Shown: positions 1 through 10,328 of the stretch, piece after piece | Layout: each line of letters opens with the position of its first letter | How positions within the stretch are numbered: position 1 is the stretch's first letter | Source of the DNA: Haemophilus sp. | GTDB lineage: Bacteria; Pseudomonadota; Gammaproteobacteria; Enterobacterales; Pasteurellaceae | Reading direction: 5' to 3' | DNA length: 64,000 nt | Assembly: GCA_019423005.1 (NCBI GenBank) | Contig: JAHZCF010000066.1 | Location: 8,358-72,357, forward strand | Translations under genes and position numbers: made by a program | The notes under the pieces: generated by a model | What the model saw: the letters and a program-made list of their open reading frames with translations, nothing else | Told to the model about the DNA's origin: nothing | Databases searched by the model: none

Positions 1-410
1 CGATTTTCGGTCAAACTGGACCCAAAGTTGGTTCATTTGATGGTGGCTGGGGCGCAAGCTATATGGCGCGTTTAGTGGGTCAGAAAAAAGCCCGCGAAAT
101 TTGGTTCTTATGCCGTCAATATAATGCGCAAGAAGCATTAGATATGGGCTTAGTGAATACTGTCGTGCCTTATGCTGATTTAGAAAAAGAAACCGTGCGT
201 TGGTGTCGTGAAATGTTACGTAACAGCCCAATTGCATTACGTTGCTTGAAAGCTGCATTAAATGCAGACTGTGATGGCCAATCTGGTTTACAAGAACTCG
301 CGGGTAACGCAACCATGTTGTTCTATATGACTGAAGAAGGTCAAGAAGGTCGTAACGCGTTTAACGAAAAACGCGCACCAGACTTCAGCAAATTCAGACG
401 CAATCCTTAA
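1..410 (+). CDS. menB: 1,4-dihydroxy-2-naphthoyl-CoA synthase, C-terminal part
   Basis: This is the 3' end of menB, cut by the window edge; the frame is open from base 3, giving about 135 residues. MenB is a crotonase-fold enzyme that closes the ring of o-succinylbenzoyl-CoA in cytoplasmic menaquinone synthesis. Visible family sequence includes the [19 protein letters not shown] loop, the [22 protein letters not shown] stretch (split here only by the 20-residue limit: REIWFLCRQ then [13 protein letters not shown]), and the C-terminal KRAPDFSKF end typical of MenB. menC follows after 69 bases, so the two are neighbours in one pathway, although a strong USS-pair hairpin separates them. Identification is confident; only the N-terminus is missing. 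Confidence 0.95.
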   Translation, partial: IFGQTGPKVGSFDGGWGASYMARLVGQKKAREIWFLCRQYNAQEALDMGLVNTVVPYADLEKETVRWCREMLRNSPIALRCLKAALNADCDGQSGLQELAGNATMLFYMTEEGQEGRNAFNEKRAPDFSKFRRNP

Positions 411-419
411 TTTGAACAT

Positions 420-461
420 AAAAGTGCGGTTAAAAATCAGTGTGTTTTTAACCGCACTTTT
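420..461. terminator. USS-pair terminator after menB
   Basis: A perfect 17-bp inverted repeat (420-436 and 445-461) with an 8-base loop contains one uptake sequence in each orientation and ends in a T-run. It can work as a rho-independent terminator for menB and lies just ahead of the menC ribosome-binding site. Confidence 0.8.
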
Positions 462-479
462 GTCATCAAGGAGAATAAG

Positions 480-1469
480 ATGGAAACCAAATCATTTAAT
501 CTTTATCGTTATTCTATTCCCGTTGATAGTCAGTTAATCTTGCGTGGGCGTTTTTTAAAACGTCGAGAAGGCTTGATTGTACGTGTTGCCTGTAGCCGTG
601 ATGGATGGGGAGAAATTGCACCTTTACCTGGGTTTAGCGAAGAAACTATCGAACAAGCGCAAGAGCAAGCCATTGAATGGCTGACAAATTGGTGTCATGC
701 AAGCTGCGAAGCACCAAGAGTGCCCCTTGATGGTTGTTATCCTTCCGTTGCTTTCGGTATTAGCACGGCGATGGATGAGATGAAGCGTTATTTAAATGAG
801 GAAGGCAACTATCATACTGCACCGTTGTGCTATGGCGATCCTGATGAGTTGTATGCGGAACTGAATCAAATGCCCGGTGACAAAGTGGCTAAAATTAAAG
901 TCGGTATGTATGAAGCGAATCGTGATGGTTTGATTACGGATATGTTTCTTGAAGCTATTCCTGATTTGCAATTACGTCTAGATGCGAATCGTCAATGGAC
1001 CTTGGAAAAGGCATTAAAATTTGCGGAGAAAGTAAAACCACAACATCGTTCTCGTATTCAATTTTTGGAAGAACCTTGTAAAACACGTGAAGAGAGCCGC
1101 CAATTTGCTACTCAAACAGGCATTAATATTGCTTGGGATGAAAGTGTACGTGAGCCAGATTTTCTTGTAGAAAAAGAACCGCACTTAAGCGCCATTGTGA
1201 TTAAACCAACATTGATTGGCTCGTTGCAAGATTGTCAAAAGCTGATTGCTCAAGCGCATAGTTTAGGCATAAAAGCAGTGATCAGCTCGAGCCTTGAAAG
1301 TAGTCTTGGATTGACGCAACTCGCTCGTATTGCGGCACAGTATACGCCTAATGTAACTCCAGGATTGGATACCCTGAATTTAATGCAACATCAGGTATTA
1401 CGTGCATGGCCAGGCTCAGATTTACCGTTAATTGATTTGAATTCAGAATTTATTACCAAAATTGCATAG
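480..1469 (+). CDS. menC: o-succinylbenzoate synthase
   Basis: This 329-residue cytoplasmic enzyme of the enolase superfamily dehydrates SHCHC to o-succinylbenzoate in menaquinone synthesis. Visible family signatures are the KIKVG segment carrying the catalytic lysine (near residue 140), the metal ligands in LRLDANRQW and FLEEPCK, and IAWDES followed by IVIKPTLIG in the C-terminal half of the barrel. The start is ATG 480, with AAGGAG six bases upstream. It follows menB, as expected for a men cluster. Length fits gammaproteobacterial MenC. Confidence 0.95.
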   Translation: METKSFNLYRYSIPVDSQLILRGRFLKRREGLIVRVACSRDGWGEIAPLPGFSEETIEQAQEQAIEWLTNWCHASCEAPRVPLDGCYPSVAFGISTAMDEMKRYLNEEGNYHTAPLCYGDPDELYAELNQMPGDKVAKIKVGMYEANRDGLITDMFLEAIPDLQLRLDANRQWTLEKALKFAEKVKPQHRSRIQFLEEPCKTREESRQFATQTGINIAWDESVREPDFLVEKEPHLSAIVIKPTLIGSLQDCQKLIAQAHSLGIKAVISSSLESSLGLTQLARIAAQYTPNVTPGLDTLNLMQHQVLRAWPGSDLPLIDLNSEFITKIA

Positions 1470-1529
1470 AGATACGACCACCATTACATAAAAAATCGCT
1501 ATAATTCGCACAAGTTAAAGGATGTGAAA

Positions 1530-1982
1530 ATGTCAAAAAAATTCAATATTTTGCTGTTAAATGGCCCGAACTTAAATATGTTGGGCGCAAGAGAGCCGAA
1601 ACATTATGGTTCGCTTTCGTTATCTGCCATTGAAGAAAATGTGGCAAAACTTGCGTCGCAGCATGATGTGAATTTTGAGTGCTTTCAAGCAAATAGCGAA
1701 GAAAAGTTAATTAATAAGATTCATCAAAGTTTTCAGAAAGTGGATTTTATTTTAGTTAACCCAGCAGCTTATACGCATACCAGTGTTGCATTGCGTGATG
1801 CGTTGCTTGCAGTGTCAATTCCTTTTGTTGAAATCCATTTGTCTAATGTGTATAAGCGCGAGCCATTCCGTCACCATTCTTACTTTAGTGATGTGGCTGA
1901 AGGCGTGATTTGTGGCTTAGGTGCAAAAGGCTATGAGTTTGCGCTTCAATTTGCATTGGATTTTTTAAATAAAAAAGCATAA
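1530..1982 (+). CDS. aroQ: type II 3-dehydroquinate dehydratase
   Basis: The protein (150 residues from ATG 1530) is a type II dehydroquinase of the shikimate pathway, a small cytoplasmic dodecamer. The N-terminal [20 protein letters not shown] motif, the ECFQANSEE segment, the [16 protein letters not shown] helix and EIHLSN with the catalytic histidine region are all present. A GTG two codons upstream (1524) is also in frame, but AAAGGA at 1517-1522 is better spaced for ATG 1530. A TATAAT box at 1500-1505 suggests its own promoter. accBC follow, as is common in gammaproteobacteria. Confidence 0.95.
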   Translation: MSKKFNILLLNGPNLNMLGAREPKHYGSLSLSAIEENVAKLASQHDVNFECFQANSEEKLINKIHQSFQKVDFILVNPAAYTHTSVALRDALLAVSIPFVEIHLSNVYKREPFRHHSYFSDVAEGVICGLGAKGYEFALQFALDFLNKKA

Positions 1983-2073
1983 ATTTTCATAAAATTTACA
2001 GATTTTCGCAGAAATTTATCGCAAAGTTCGTGATTTTGCGGTAATCTTGCCGGCACAAAAACAGGTTTTAAAA

Positions 2074-2111
2074 TGACCGCACTTTGGGAATCCATTCTGA
2101 AAGTGCGGTCA
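2074..2111. repeat. USS inverted pair between aroQ and accB
   Basis: Two uptake sequences in opposite orientation (2074-2085 and 2100-2111) form a 12-bp stem with a 14-base loop. There is no T-run directly after the stem, so it is a weak terminator at best. Confidence 0.7.
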
Positions 2112-2141
2112 ACAATTCATTATTATTTTTAGGAAGAACGT

Positions 2142-2606
2142 ATGGACATTCGTAAAATCAAAAAACTAATTGAATTAGTAGAAGAATCGGGTATCACTGA
2201 ATTAGAAGTGCAAGAAGAAGAAGGTACAGTACGTATTAGTCGTGCGGCACCAGCGGTTGCACCTGCTGCAATTCAATATGCAGCGGCGCCAGTCGCACCG
2301 GTTGCGGCTCCGGCAGCAGCGCCAGCACCTGCAGCGGCTGCACCTGCGGAAGCGCCTGCAGCTGAAATGTCTGGTCACCAAGTACGTTCACCAATGGTGG
2401 GTACATTCTATCGTAGCCCAAGTCCTGAAGCGAAAGCTTTCGTGGAAGTGGGACAAACAGTCAAAGTAGGTGATGCACTTTGTATCGTTGAAGCAATGAA
2501 AATGATGAACCGTATTGAAGCTGATAAAGCTGGTGTGGTTAAAGCAATCTTAGTAAATGATGGCGAAGCGGTTGAATTTGATCAACCATTGATCGTTATC
2601 GAATAA
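2142..2606 (+). CDS. accB: biotin carboxyl carrier protein of acetyl-CoA carboxylase
   Basis: BCCP carries the biotin that shuttles carboxyl groups in acetyl-CoA carboxylase, the first committed step of fatty acid synthesis. The 154-residue protein has an N-terminal helical region, an Ala/Pro-rich flexible linker (about residues 35-75) and a C-terminal biotinyl domain. The biotinylation motif EAMKMMN places the modified lysine at residue 120. A good AGGA-type ribosome-binding site precedes ATG 2142. accC is 60 bases downstream, with a hairpin between them. Confidence 0.97.
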   Translation: MDIRKIKKLIELVEESGITELEVQEEEGTVRISRAAPAVAPAAIQYAAAPVAPVAAPAAAPAPAAAAPAEAPAAEMSGHQVRSPMVGTFYRSPSPEAKAFVEVGQTVKVGDALCIVEAMKMMNRIEADKAGVVKAILVNDGEAVEFDQPLIVIE

Positions 2607-2620
2607 TCCCTATCAATCTG

Positions 2621-2647
2621 AAATGGCGAGCTTTCTCGCCATTTTTT
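2621..2647 (+). terminator. hairpin with T-run between accB and accC
   Basis: A 10-bp stem (2621-2630 / 2635-2644) with a CTTT loop is followed by a run of T. It looks like a partial terminator that could lower accC expression relative to accB. Confidence 0.65.
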
Positions 2648-2666
2648 CACCCAAGTGGAAATTGTT

Positions 2667-4013
2667 ATGTTAGAAAAAGTTGTGATTGCTAACCGTGGTG
2701 AAATTGCACTGCGTATTTTGCGTGCCTGTAAAGAATTAGGCATTAAAACCGTGGCGGTTCACTCTACCGCTGATCGTGATTTAAAACACGTGTTACTTGC
2801 AGATGAAACAGTCTGTATTGGACCTGCTCCATCTGTAAAAAGTTATTTAAATATTCCAGCTATTATTGCAGCGGCAGAAGTAACTGGTGCGGATGCTATT
2901 CACCCTGGTTATGGATTCCTTTCTGAAAATGCAGATTTTGCAGAGCAAGTTGAGCGTTCAGGCTTTACTTTTATCGGTCCAACAGCAGATGTCATTCGTT
3001 TAATGGGTGATAAAGTTTCTGCGATTAAGGCAATGAAAAAAGCGGGCGTGCCTTGTGTTCCAGGTTCTGATGGTCCTGTAGGCAGTGATATCGCGAAAAA
3101 TAAAGAAATTGCAAAACGTATTGGTTATCCAATTATTATCAAAGCATCTGGCGGCGGCGGTGGTCGTGGTATGCGTGTCGTTCGTAGCGAAGATGCACTT
3201 GAAGAATCAATTGCGATGACCAAAGCTGAAGCAAAAGCAGCATTTAATAATGACATGGTTTATATGGAAAAATATTTAGAAAATCCACGCCATGTTGAAA
3301 TTCAAGTTTTAGCGGATACACACGGTAATGCAATTTATCTTGCAGAGCGCGATTGTTCTATGCAACGTCGCCATCAAAAAGTCGTGGAAGAAGCGCCTGC
3401 GCCAGGTATTACCGAAGAAGTTCGTCGTGATATTGGTTCTCGCTGTGCGAAGGCTTGTGTTGAAATTGGCTATCGCGGTGCAGGTACATTTGAATTCTTA
3501 TATGAAAATGGTGAGTTCTATTTCATCGAAATGAATACTCGTATTCAAGTAGAGCATCCAGTAACAGAAATGATTACTGGTGTGGATTTGGTGAAAGAAC
3601 AATTGCGTATTGCAGCTGGTTTACCACTTTCTTATAAACAAGAAGATATTAAAGTGAAAGGTCATGCAATTGAGTGTCGTATCAATGCAGAAGATCCAAA
3701 AACATTCTTACCATCTCCAGGTAAAGTGGTACACTTACATTCACCAGGTGGTTTAGGTGTTCGTTGGGATTCACATGTGTATGGTGGTTATACCGTTCCT
3801 CCGCATTATGATTCTATGATCGCAAAATTAATCACATACGGTGATACTCGTGATGTCGCAATCCGTCGTATGCAAAATGCATTATCAGAGACGATCATTG
3901 ACGGTATCAAAACAAATATCCCACTTCATGAACTCATTCTTGAAGATGAAAACTTCCAAAAAGGTGGTGCAAATATCCACTATTTAGAGAAGAAATTAGG
4001 GATGCATGATTAA
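2667..4013 (+). CDS. accC: acetyl-CoA carboxylase, biotin carboxylase subunit
   Basis: AccC carboxylates the biotin on AccB using ATP and bicarbonate. The protein from ATG 2667 has 448 residues, close to the E. coli enzyme, and starts [20 protein letters not shown]. It shows the ATP-grasp glycine-rich loop ([12 protein letters not shown]), the [19 protein letters not shown] segment, [14 protein letters not shown] with the catalytic arginine region, and the C-terminal biotin-carboxylase domain ([15 protein letters not shown]). A GTG at 2655 is also in frame but less likely as the start. It is followed by a terminator and then yhdT-panF. Confidence 0.97.
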   Translation: MLEKVVIANRGEIALRILRACKELGIKTVAVHSTADRDLKHVLLADETVCIGPAPSVKSYLNIPAIIAAAEVTGADAIHPGYGFLSENADFAEQVERSGFTFIGPTADVIRLMGDKVSAIKAMKKAGVPCVPGSDGPVGSDIAKNKEIAKRIGYPIIIKASGGGGGRGMRVVRSEDALEESIAMTKAEAKAAFNNDMVYMEKYLENPRHVEIQVLADTHGNAIYLAERDCSMQRRHQKVVEEAPAPGITEEVRRDIGSRCAKACVEIGYRGAGTFEFLYENGEFYFIEMNTRIQVEHPVTEMITGVDLVKEQLRIAAGLPLSYKQEDIKVKGHAIECRINAEDPKTFLPSPGKVVHLHSPGGLGVRWDSHVYGGYTVPPHYDSMIAKLITYGDTRDVAIRRMQNALSETIIDGIKTNIPLHELILEDENFQKGGANIHYLEKKLGMHD

Positions 4014-4030
4014 TTTATAATTTTCTAGGC

Positions 4031-4058
4031 AAAGGCAGAATATTTCTGCCTTTTTGTT
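4031..4058 (+). terminator. terminator after accC
   Basis: A 10-bp perfect stem (4031-4040 / 4044-4053) with a 3-base loop and following T-run closes the acc unit. Confidence 0.8.
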
Positions 4059-4107
4059 TATCGTTGAATAATTATCTGACGGTAAAATTTTTTAATAGGA
4101 ACTCAAA

Positions 4108-4362
4108 ATGGAACTTTCACAACGGTATAAGCAAGCAGCTAAGGAAGCTCGCTGGGCATTAGGTTTAGCAATTTTTTATGTGATTGGGTGGTGTATGTGC
4201 GCTTATCTCCCGAAAGATTCACCCGGGCCGATAGGTTTTCCGTTATGGTTTGAATTATCCTGTATTTATTTACCTATTTTGTTTGTGGTCATTGGGTATT
4301 GGATTGTCAAAATTGTCTTTTTAGATATCCCGCTAGATGTTGAGTCAAAGGAGAATAAATAA
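4108..4362 (+). CDS. yhdT: YhdT family small membrane protein (DUF997)
   Basis: The product is an 84-residue inner-membrane protein with two hydrophobic segments (about residues 15-35 and 48-70). Position between accC and panF matches the conserved gammaproteobacterial order, where yhdT precedes the pantothenate transporter. Its molecular role is unknown; association with PanF is inferred only from gene order. AGGA precedes ATG 4108. Its stop codon overlaps the panF start by one base (TAATG), indicating translational coupling. Confidence 0.85.
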   Translation: MELSQRYKQAAKEARWALGLAIFYVIGWCMCAYLPKDSPGPIGFPLWFELSCIYLPILFVVIGYWIVKIVFLDIPLDVESKENK

Positions 4363-5807
4363 TGAATTTAGGTATTATTCTCCCATTAGCTATCTATTTA
4401 GTCTTCATCTTTGGCGCGGCATTATTTGCTTATGTAAAACGCAGTAAAGGTGATTTCCTTACGGAATATTATGTAGGAAATCGCTCCATGACGGGCTTTG
4501 TCCTTGCGATGACAACGGCTTCCACTTATGCCAGCGCCAGTTCTTTTGTTGGTGGACCAGGGGCAGCTTATAAATATGGGCTAGGCTGGGTATTACTCGC
4601 CATGATCCAAGTGCCGGCTGTTTGGCTAGCCTTAGGTGCATTGGGCAAAAAGTTTGCATTACTTTCTCGCGAGACCAATGCGCTTACTATCAATGATTTA
4701 TTTCTCTATCGTTATAAAAATAAATATCTCGTTTGGATTTCCAGTCTAGCATTGTTGCTTGCCTTTTTTGCAGCTATGGTTGTGCAATTTATTGGTGGGG
4801 CGAGATTGCTCGAAACCACGATAGGGATTCCTTATACTCATGCCTTACTTATTTTTGCCTTAACGGTTGGTATTTATACGTTTATTGGTGGTTTCCGAGC
4901 AGTTGTGTTAACCGATACGATTCAAGGTACAGTAATGATTTTTGGCACAATCGTGCTATTAGTGGGCGTGATTTACCATCTTGGTGGCGTAGAAAGTGCG
5001 GTCAATAAATTAACTGAAATTGATCCGAATTTAGTAAGTCCTTACGGTCCGAATGAGATGCTTGATTTTCAATTTATGGCATCCTTTTGGATCTTAGTCT
5101 GTTTTGGTGTGGTTGGTTTGCCACATACAGCCGTGCGTTGTATGGCTTTTAAAGATAGTAAAGCCTTACATCGAGGCATGCTCATTGGTACGATTGTCCT
5201 TTCAGTTATTATGTTAGGGATGCATTTGGCGGGCGCTTTAGGTCGTGCTGTTGTGCCAGATTTAACGGTGTCAGATAAAGTGATTCCAACCTTAATGTTG
5301 GAAGTGCTTCCTCCTATTGTTGCAGGGATTTTCTTAGCTGCACCGATGTCGGCGATTATGTCCACAGTTGATGCGCAACTCATTCAATCCTCCTCAATTT
5401 TTGTGAAAGACTTATATCTTGCAAGCAAACCTGAAGCTGCGAAGAATGAAAAACGAATTAGCCGTATTTCATCAGTCATTACACTAATTTTATCGGCGTT
5501 GTTAATTCTTGCCGCACTGAATCCACCTGATATGATTATTTGGTTGAATCTATTTGCTTTCGGTGGATTAGAAGCAGCATTCCTTTGGGTGATTGTATTA
5601 GGCATTTATTGGGATAAAGCAAATGCAGCAGGTGCAATAAGCTCAATGGTAGTGGGATTAAGTAGTTATGTGCTACTGACTCAATTTGGTATCAAACTAT
5701 TTGGTTTTAATGCGATTGTACCGGCGCTTGTATTTGGCTTGATTGCTTTCATCTTGGGTAACCAATTCGGCGCAAAAAAAACAGTAAAAATGGACCGCAC
5801 TTTATGA
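4362..5807 (+). CDS. panF: sodium/pantothenate symporter
   Basis: PanF imports pantothenate, the coenzyme A precursor, with sodium. The 481-residue protein is a sodium:solute symporter family member with about 12-13 hydrophobic segments. Characteristic stretches are FLTEYYVGNRSMTGFVLAMT near the N-terminus, GGFRAVVLTDTIQG and the SAIMSTVDAQLIQSSS segment. It is coupled to yhdT and overlaps the next transporter gene by four bases (ATGA). The final residues DRTL are encoded by an uptake sequence (5794-5803) that runs directly into the next start codon. Confidence 0.95.
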   Translation: MNLGIILPLAIYLVFIFGAALFAYVKRSKGDFLTEYYVGNRSMTGFVLAMTTASTYASASSFVGGPGAAYKYGLGWVLLAMIQVPAVWLALGALGKKFALLSRETNALTINDLFLYRYKNKYLVWISSLALLLAFFAAMVVQFIGGARLLETTIGIPYTHALLIFALTVGIYTFIGGFRAVVLTDTIQGTVMIFGTIVLLVGVIYHLGGVESAVNKLTEIDPNLVSPYGPNEMLDFQFMASFWILVCFGVVGLPHTAVRCMAFKDSKALHRGMLIGTIVLSVIMLGMHLAGALGRAVVPDLTVSDKVIPTLMLEVLPPIVAGIFLAAPMSAIMSTVDAQLIQSSSIFVKDLYLASKPEAAKNEKRISRISSVITLILSALLILAALNPPDMIIWLNLFAFGGLEAAFLWVIVLGIYWDKANAAGAISSMVVGLSSYVLLTQFGIKLFGFNAIVPALVFGLIAFILGNQFGAKKTVKMDRTL

Positions 5808-6679
5808 TTTACCAGATCCTAGCATTGTTTATTTGGAGTAGTGCCTTTGTTGCCGCTAAATACACCTTTACAATGATGGACACCATTTTGATGATCCAAG
5901 CCCGTTTATTAATGGCGGCGATTATTGTGATGCCACTCTTTTTTCGTCGTTGGAAAGGCGTGTCTAAACCTATGCGAAAACAGCTTTGGTGGTTAGGTTT
6001 TTTTAATTATACTGCCACCTTTTTGCTGCAATTTATTGGCTTAAAATATACGAGCGCGGCGAGCGCAACGACCATGATAGGATTAGAGCCGTTATGTGTG
6101 ATTTTTATTGGGCATTTTTTCTTTCAAGATCGTGCGAAATGGTATCATTGGTTGTGTGGCGCTTTTGCCTTTTTAGGCGTGGCCATTTTAATTCTCGGTG
6201 GGCAGGGCAATGAAGGCTCAAGTCAAATTAGTTTATTGGGTTGCTCCTTAATAGTAGCGGCAAGTATTGTGTTTGCTTGTTGCTTACGTTGGACGAAAAA
6301 AGTGGTGGCAACGGTTTCAGTACAAGCCTATACATCCATTTCGATTGTGTTGGCAACTATCACCATGCTGCCATTTACTTTATTGATGACTGAAAACTGG
6401 GATATCCATTTTAACTGGCTTGGTTTCTTCGGTTTGATTTACCTTGGTGTAGCATGCAGTTGGTTTGCCTTTTGGTTGTGGAATAAAGGCTTAAATTCAG
6501 TGGATGCAAAAATCTCGGGAATTTTGACCGCACTTGAGCCGATTTTCGGTGTCTTTTTGGCGGTATTATTGCTTAACGAAGAGGTTTCACTTGTTTCAGC
6601 GCTTGGGATTATCATTATTGTAGTTTCAGCCCTAGGCGTAAGTTTATTACCGAAATGGTTACATAAAGAAATTAATTAA
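5804..6679 (+). CDS. EamA/DMT family transporter
   Basis: This 291-residue protein has about ten hydrophobic segments arranged as two EamA repeats, typical of the drug/metabolite transporter superfamily. The N-terminal FIWSSAFVAAKYTF and the second-repeat end ALEPIFGVFLAVLLLNEEVS are family hallmarks. Substrate cannot be told from sequence. It starts with an ATGA overlap with panF and is followed 12 bases later by prmA, so it appears to belong to the same operon; H. influenzae has a similar gene at this position (from memory). Confidence 0.85.
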   Translation: MIYQILALFIWSSAFVAAKYTFTMMDTILMIQARLLMAAIIVMPLFFRRWKGVSKPMRKQLWWLGFFNYTATFLLQFIGLKYTSAASATTMIGLEPLCVIFIGHFFFQDRAKWYHWLCGAFAFLGVAILILGGQGNEGSSQISLLGCSLIVAASIVFACCLRWTKKVVATVSVQAYTSISIVLATITMLPFTLLMTENWDIHFNWLGFFGLIYLGVACSWFAFWLWNKGLNSVDAKISGILTALEPIFGVFLAVLLLNEEVSLVSALGIIIIVVSALGVSLLPKWLHKEIN

Positions 6680-6691
6680 AAGGAAAAGAAG

Positions 6692-7579
6692 ATGGCGTGG
6701 ATTCAAATTCGCTTAAATAGTACAAATGAAAAAGCTGAGAAAATTAGCGATTTTTTAGAAGAAATCGGCTCAGTTTCGGTCACATTTATGGATAGCCAAG
6801 ATACACCGATTTTTGAACCACTTCCAGGCGAAACACGTTTGTGGGGAAATACGGATGTGATTGCATTATTTGATGCAGAAACCGATATGAATGAAATTGT
6901 GAGTTTGCTTAAACAAGCACATCATTTAGATGAAAACACTGCTTACAAAATTGAGCAAATCGAGGATAAAGATTGGGAACGTGAATGGATGGATAACTTC
7001 CACCCAATGCAATTTGGCAAACGTTTATGGATTTGCCCAAGCTGGCGTGAAGTGCCAGATCAAAATGCAGTTAATGTGATGCTTGATCCTGGTTTAGCTT
7101 TTGGGACAGGTACACACCCAACAACTGCACTTTGTTTAGAGTGGTTAGATGGTTTGGATTTAACTGACAAAACCGTCATCGATTTTGGTTGTGGCTCTGG
7201 AATTCTTGCCATTGCAGCCCTTAAATTAGGGGCTAAAAATGCGATTGGTATTGATATCGATCCACAAGCGATTCTCGCCAGTCGTAATAATGCAGAACAA
7301 AATGGTGTGGCGGATCGTCTACAACTTTTCTTATCCGATGATAAACCTGAAGATTTAAAAGCGGATGTCGTTGTGGCGAATATTCTTGCGGGGCCATTGA
7401 AAGAACTTTACCCGATTATTTCTCAATTAGTGAAAGAGGGGGGCGATCTTGGATTATCGGGCATTTTAGAAACACAAGCACAATCGGTATGCGATGCGTA
7501 TGCGCAATCGTTTAATTTAGATCCCGTAGCGGTGAAAGAGGAATGGTGCCGTATTACAGGTAAATTAAAATCGGCTTAA
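6692..7579 (+). CDS. prmA: ribosomal protein L11 methyltransferase
   Basis: PrmA trimethylates ribosomal protein L11. The 295-residue protein has the N-terminal substrate-recognition domain (MAWIQIRLN start), the linker with [16 protein letters not shown], and a C-terminal SAM-binding Rossmann fold with [20 protein letters not shown] and [10 protein letters not shown]. The [15 protein letters not shown] motif is diagnostic. AAAGGAAAAGAAG precedes ATG 6692. The panF-EamA-prmA run is followed by a separate promoter for dusB-fis. Confidence 0.96.
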   Translation: MAWIQIRLNSTNEKAEKISDFLEEIGSVSVTFMDSQDTPIFEPLPGETRLWGNTDVIALFDAETDMNEIVSLLKQAHHLDENTAYKIEQIEDKDWEREWMDNFHPMQFGKRLWICPSWREVPDQNAVNVMLDPGLAFGTGTHPTTALCLEWLDGLDLTDKTVIDFGCGSGILAIAALKLGAKNAIGIDIDPQAILASRNNAEQNGVADRLQLFLSDDKPEDLKADVVVANILAGPLKELYPIISQLVKEGGDLGLSGILETQAQSVCDAYAQSFNLDPVAVKEEWCRITGKLKSA

Positions 7580-7626
7580 TTTCTTTTTGTCAATTAAAAA
7601 AGTGCATTTTTTGAACAAATTTCCCT

Positions 7627-7662
7627 TTGCAAAAAAAACGAAAAATGCGTAATATAGCACCC
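7627..7662 (+). promoter_or_regulatory. dusB-fis promoter with GC-rich discriminator
   Basis: TTGCAA (7627-7632) and TAATAT (7650-7655) are separated by 17 bases and followed by a GC-rich discriminator (GCACCCC). That arrangement resembles the growth-rate and stringently controlled fis operon promoter of enterics. The transcription start is inferred, not seen. Confidence 0.65.
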
Positions 7663-7727
7663 CTTGTCGGTGACTGCTGTTGCCTGACTTGCTAGAGATT
7701 AGGACTTGTAATTGGGGATAACATAAA

Positions 7728-8708
7728 ATGCGAATTGGTTCTTATGAATTAAAAAATCGTATTTTATTGGCACCCATGGCAGGTATTACGGATCAACCTT
7801 TTCGACGTTTATGTGCCCATTACGGTGCGGGATTAACGTTTTCAGAGATGATGTCCACTAATCCACAAGTTTGGCATACAGAGAAATCGAAACTTCGTTT
7901 AGCACATAGTGAAGAGTTAGGATTAAATGCGGTGCAAATCGCAGGTTCTGATCCTTTAGAAATGGCCCAAGCTGCAGCAATTAATGTAGCTTATGGTGCT
8001 GAAATTATCGACATCAATATGGGCTGTCCCGCAAAGAAAGTAAATCGAAAATTAGCGGGCTCTGCACTGCTTCAATTTCCCGATTTAGTGGAAAAAATTT
8101 TAAAAGAAGTGGTGAATGCCGTTGATGTACCTGTGACGTTAAAAATTCGCACAGGTTGGGATAAAGCAAATCGAAACTGTGTGCAAATCGGCAAAATTGC
8201 AGAACAATCTGGTATTCAAGCTTTAACCATTCATGGGCGGACGAAAGAATGCTTATTTGAAGGCGAAGCGGAATACGACAATATTCGAGCAGTCAAACAA
8301 TCAATTTCAATTCCAGTCATTGCGAATGGGGATATTGATTCTGCCTCGAAAGCGAAAAAGGTACTTGAGTACACAGGTGCCGATGCAATAATGATCGGTC
8401 GTGCCGCTCTAGGCAATCCATGGCTTTTCCAAGCGGTGGAAGCACTAGTAGAACATGATACGATAATTCAAACACCAAGTTTACGTGAAAAGTGCGGTCA
8501 TATTTTGCGTCATATTCAAGAACTTCATCAGTTCTATGGTGAACAAAAAGGCTATCGAATAGCTCGCAAACACGTGGCTTGGTATTTACAGGGAATTCAA
8601 CCCGATTCCGTTTTTAGACAGACTTTTAACGCAATTAATGAACCGAAAGAGCAGTTAATTGTGCTGGAAGATTTTTTAAATTCAATTTTGGATAAAGAAA
8701 AATGTTAG
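7728..8708 (+). CDS. dusB: tRNA-dihydrouridine synthase B
   Basis: DusB reduces uridine to dihydrouridine in the tRNA D-loop (U17 in E. coli) using FMN. The 326-residue protein shows the TIM-barrel Dus signatures [36 protein letters not shown] with the active-site cysteine, the TIHGRTK phosphate/tRNA region and [15 protein letters not shown]. It is the first gene of the dusB-fis operon and overlaps fis by seven bases, matching the enteric arrangement, which supports DusB over DusA or DusC. Confidence 0.95.
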   Translation: MRIGSYELKNRILLAPMAGITDQPFRRLCAHYGAGLTFSEMMSTNPQVWHTEKSKLRLAHSEELGLNAVQIAGSDPLEMAQAAAINVAYGAEIIDINMGCPAKKVNRKLAGSALLQFPDLVEKILKEVVNAVDVPVTLKIRTGWDKANRNCVQIGKIAEQSGIQALTIHGRTKECLFEGEAEYDNIRAVKQSISIPVIANGDIDSASKAKKVLEYTGADAIMIGRAALGNPWLFQAVEALVEHDTIIQTPSLREKCGHILRHIQELHQFYGEQKGYRIARKHVAWYLQGIQPDSVFRQTFNAINEPKEQLIVLEDFLNSILDKEKC

Positions 8709-9001
8709 AACAACAACGTAGTCCGTCTGAAGCGTTAACCGTTTCAGTTTTAAACTCTCAATCACAAGTAACAAACAAACCATTACGTGATTCAGTAAAA
8801 CAAGCTTTACGCAATTACTTATCACAATTAGATGGTCAGGATGTGAATGATCTTTACGAATTAGTATTAGCGGAAGTTGAACACCCGATGTTAGATATGA
8901 TTATGCAATACACCCGCGGTAACCAAACCCGTGCGGCAAATATGCTCGGTATTAACCGTGGTACATTGCGTAAGAAATTGAAAAAATACGGTATGGGCTA
9001 A
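8702..9001 (+). CDS. fis: DNA-binding nucleoid protein Fis
   Basis: Fis is a nucleoid-associated protein and regulator of rRNA, recombination and growth-phase genes. The 99-residue sequence has the N-terminal beta-hairpin arm, the dimerisation helices ([19 protein letters not shown]) and the C-terminal helix-turn-helix [23 protein letters not shown] 8702 lies inside the end of dusB, so translation is coupled. The length matches Fis of other gammaproteobacteria (98-99 residues). A strong hairpin follows. Confidence 0.97.
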   Translation: MLEQQRSPSEALTVSVLNSQSQVTNKPLRDSVKQALRNYLSQLDGQDVNDLYELVLAEVEHPMLDMIMQYTRGNQTRAANMLGINRGTLRKKLKKYGMG

Positions 9002-9018
9002 TTAAGCTTAGCAAAAAG

Positions 9019-9046
9019 AAAGGCGAACATTATTGTTCGCCTTTTT
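9019..9046. terminator. bidirectional terminator between fis and tonB
   Basis: An 11-bp stem (9019-9029 / 9034-9044) with a TTAT loop is followed by T-runs readable from both sides, placed between the convergent fis and tonB genes. Confidence 0.8.
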
Positions 9047-9052
9047 ATTTAC

Positions 9053-9853
9053 CTATTGAATGGTGAAGCTAATTGGTACACTGACTGAAGAGGCAAATCC
9101 TGCGGGTTTTGGACCAACTGGTCTTGCACTTCTCACAGCCTCAAGTGCTGCATTATCTAGGCTTTCATCTCCAGAGGAGTTAGTCACACGTTCTCCTGAT
9201 AACGAACCATCTGAACTAACGCTAAAACTTACGCTCACAACACCTTGTTTACGCATCATTTTCGCTCGAGCCGGGTAGCGTTTATGCCGTTCAATTTCAC
9301 GTCGAATAGCCGCACGATAGGCATTATGTTCATCTGTATTGGCACCAGAGCCACCTTGAACGCCATTTGTACCAGGTTGACCTGTAGTCGTTGCTTTAGA
9401 ATTTGCCGTAGCCGTTGAATTAATATTCTTATCGCCAATCGGTAAGCTCTTCGGCATTTCTACCGGTTTCTCTGTTTTTACCTCATTTTTAGGCTTTTCT
9501 TTTGGCTTCTCTTTCGGTTTTGGTTTCGGCTTTTCTATTGGTTTTTCTGGCTTTTTCTCAGGTTCTTTTTTCTTTTCAGGCTCTGGTTTTTTCGTTGGAT
9601 CCTCAACGATGTCCTGTTTTTCAGGCTCTGGTTCCACCTGTTGAGGTTCAGGTTCCGGTTCTGGAGTAGGTTCTTCCACTCGCATTCCTTGAATCATTTC
9701 CATTGAAATCGTCGTGGATATTTCACCTGGTGCATCGCTTGCTGCTTCATGTGGCGTATGCCAGTTCCAAAATAACGCACCAAGGATGCTACCATGAATC
9801 AATAAGGAAATAAGCAAACCTAATAATGATCGTTTGGTTTGTTGGCTGTTCAT
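9053..9853 (-). CDS. tonB: energy transducer TonB
   Basis: TonB links the proton-motive force to outer-membrane receptors for iron, heme and transferrin. The 266-residue protein has an N-terminal membrane anchor (about residues 9-29), a long Pro/Glu/Lys-rich periplasm-spanning region (about residues 55-135), and a C-terminal TonB domain ([31 protein letters not shown]). It is the last gene of exbB-exbD-tonB and overlaps exbD by four bases. Iron control through the Fur-like site upstream of exbB is likely. Confidence 0.95.
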   Translation of the reverse strand: MNSQQTKRSLLGLLISLLIHGSILGALFWNWHTPHEAASDAPGEISTTISMEMIQGMRVEEPTPEPEPEPQQVEPEPEKQDIVEDPTKKPEPEKKKEPEKKPEKPIEKPKPKPKEKPKEKPKNEVKTEKPVEMPKSLPIGDKNINSTATANSKATTTGQPGTNGVQGGSGANTDEHNAYRAAIRREIERHKRYPARAKMMRKQGVVSVSFSVSSDGSLSGERVTNSSGDESLDNAALEAVRSARPVGPKPAGFASSVSVPISFTIQ

Positions 9854-10326
9854 TGACTACGTCCTACTCCAACGCCTCCGCTTGCAACTCCACCTACTTC
9901 AGGCGTATTTTTTGATTCATTTGCTTGAGTTGTTTTGCTTGGAGCGCCTTTATCTTTCATAGATACAATAACGACATTTTTGATTTCATTTTTCGATAAC
10001 ATATCGGTAATGGTTACGAAATCTTGGAAGGAAGCTTCAGCATCAATTTTTAACGTTACTTTTTGATCTTTATTCCAACCCATAATTTCTTTTTCAAGCG
10101 CTTCTTGTGAAATAGGCTTATCATTAAAATAAAGTTGCTTATCAGCTGTAACCGTTAATAATTTTGTTAATTCATCTGACTTGAATGCGACTGTTGAACT
10201 CGCTTTGGGCACATTTACCTTAATTTTCCCTTGGGAAATAAAGGATGCGGTGACCAACACTATCGCTAATAACACCAACATAATGTCGATGAAAGGAATA
10301 ATGTTGATTTCATCAAATTTTTTCAC
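9850..10326 (-). CDS. exbD: TonB system transport protein ExbD
   Basis: ExbD is the single-pass inner-membrane proton-channel partner of ExbB. The protein starts at GTG 10326 ([20 protein letters not shown]), with the conserved membrane aspartate in FIDIMLVLL. After the periplasmic domain there is a low-complexity tail (about residues 125-158, rich in Ser, Thr, Gly and Val) that is longer than in enteric ExbD. It follows exbB with a two-base gap and overlaps tonB by four bases, so the three are one operon. Confidence 0.95.
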   Translation of the reverse strand: MKKFDEINIIPFIDIMLVLLAIVLVTASFISQGKIKVNVPKASSTVAFKSDELTKLLTVTADKQLYFNDKPISQEALEKEIMGWNKDQKVTLKIDAEASFQDFVTITDMLSKNEIKNVVIVSMKDKGAPSKTTQANESKNTPEVGGVASGGVGVGRSQ

Positions 10327-10328
10327 GA

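Noticed and set aside
2236..2469. Open frames on both strands within accB
   Set aside because: They are produced by the Ala/Pro-rich repeats of the accB linker read in other frames.
5069..5605. Minus-strand frames opposite panF
   Set aside because: Their composition mirrors membrane helices of panF and they lack start signals.
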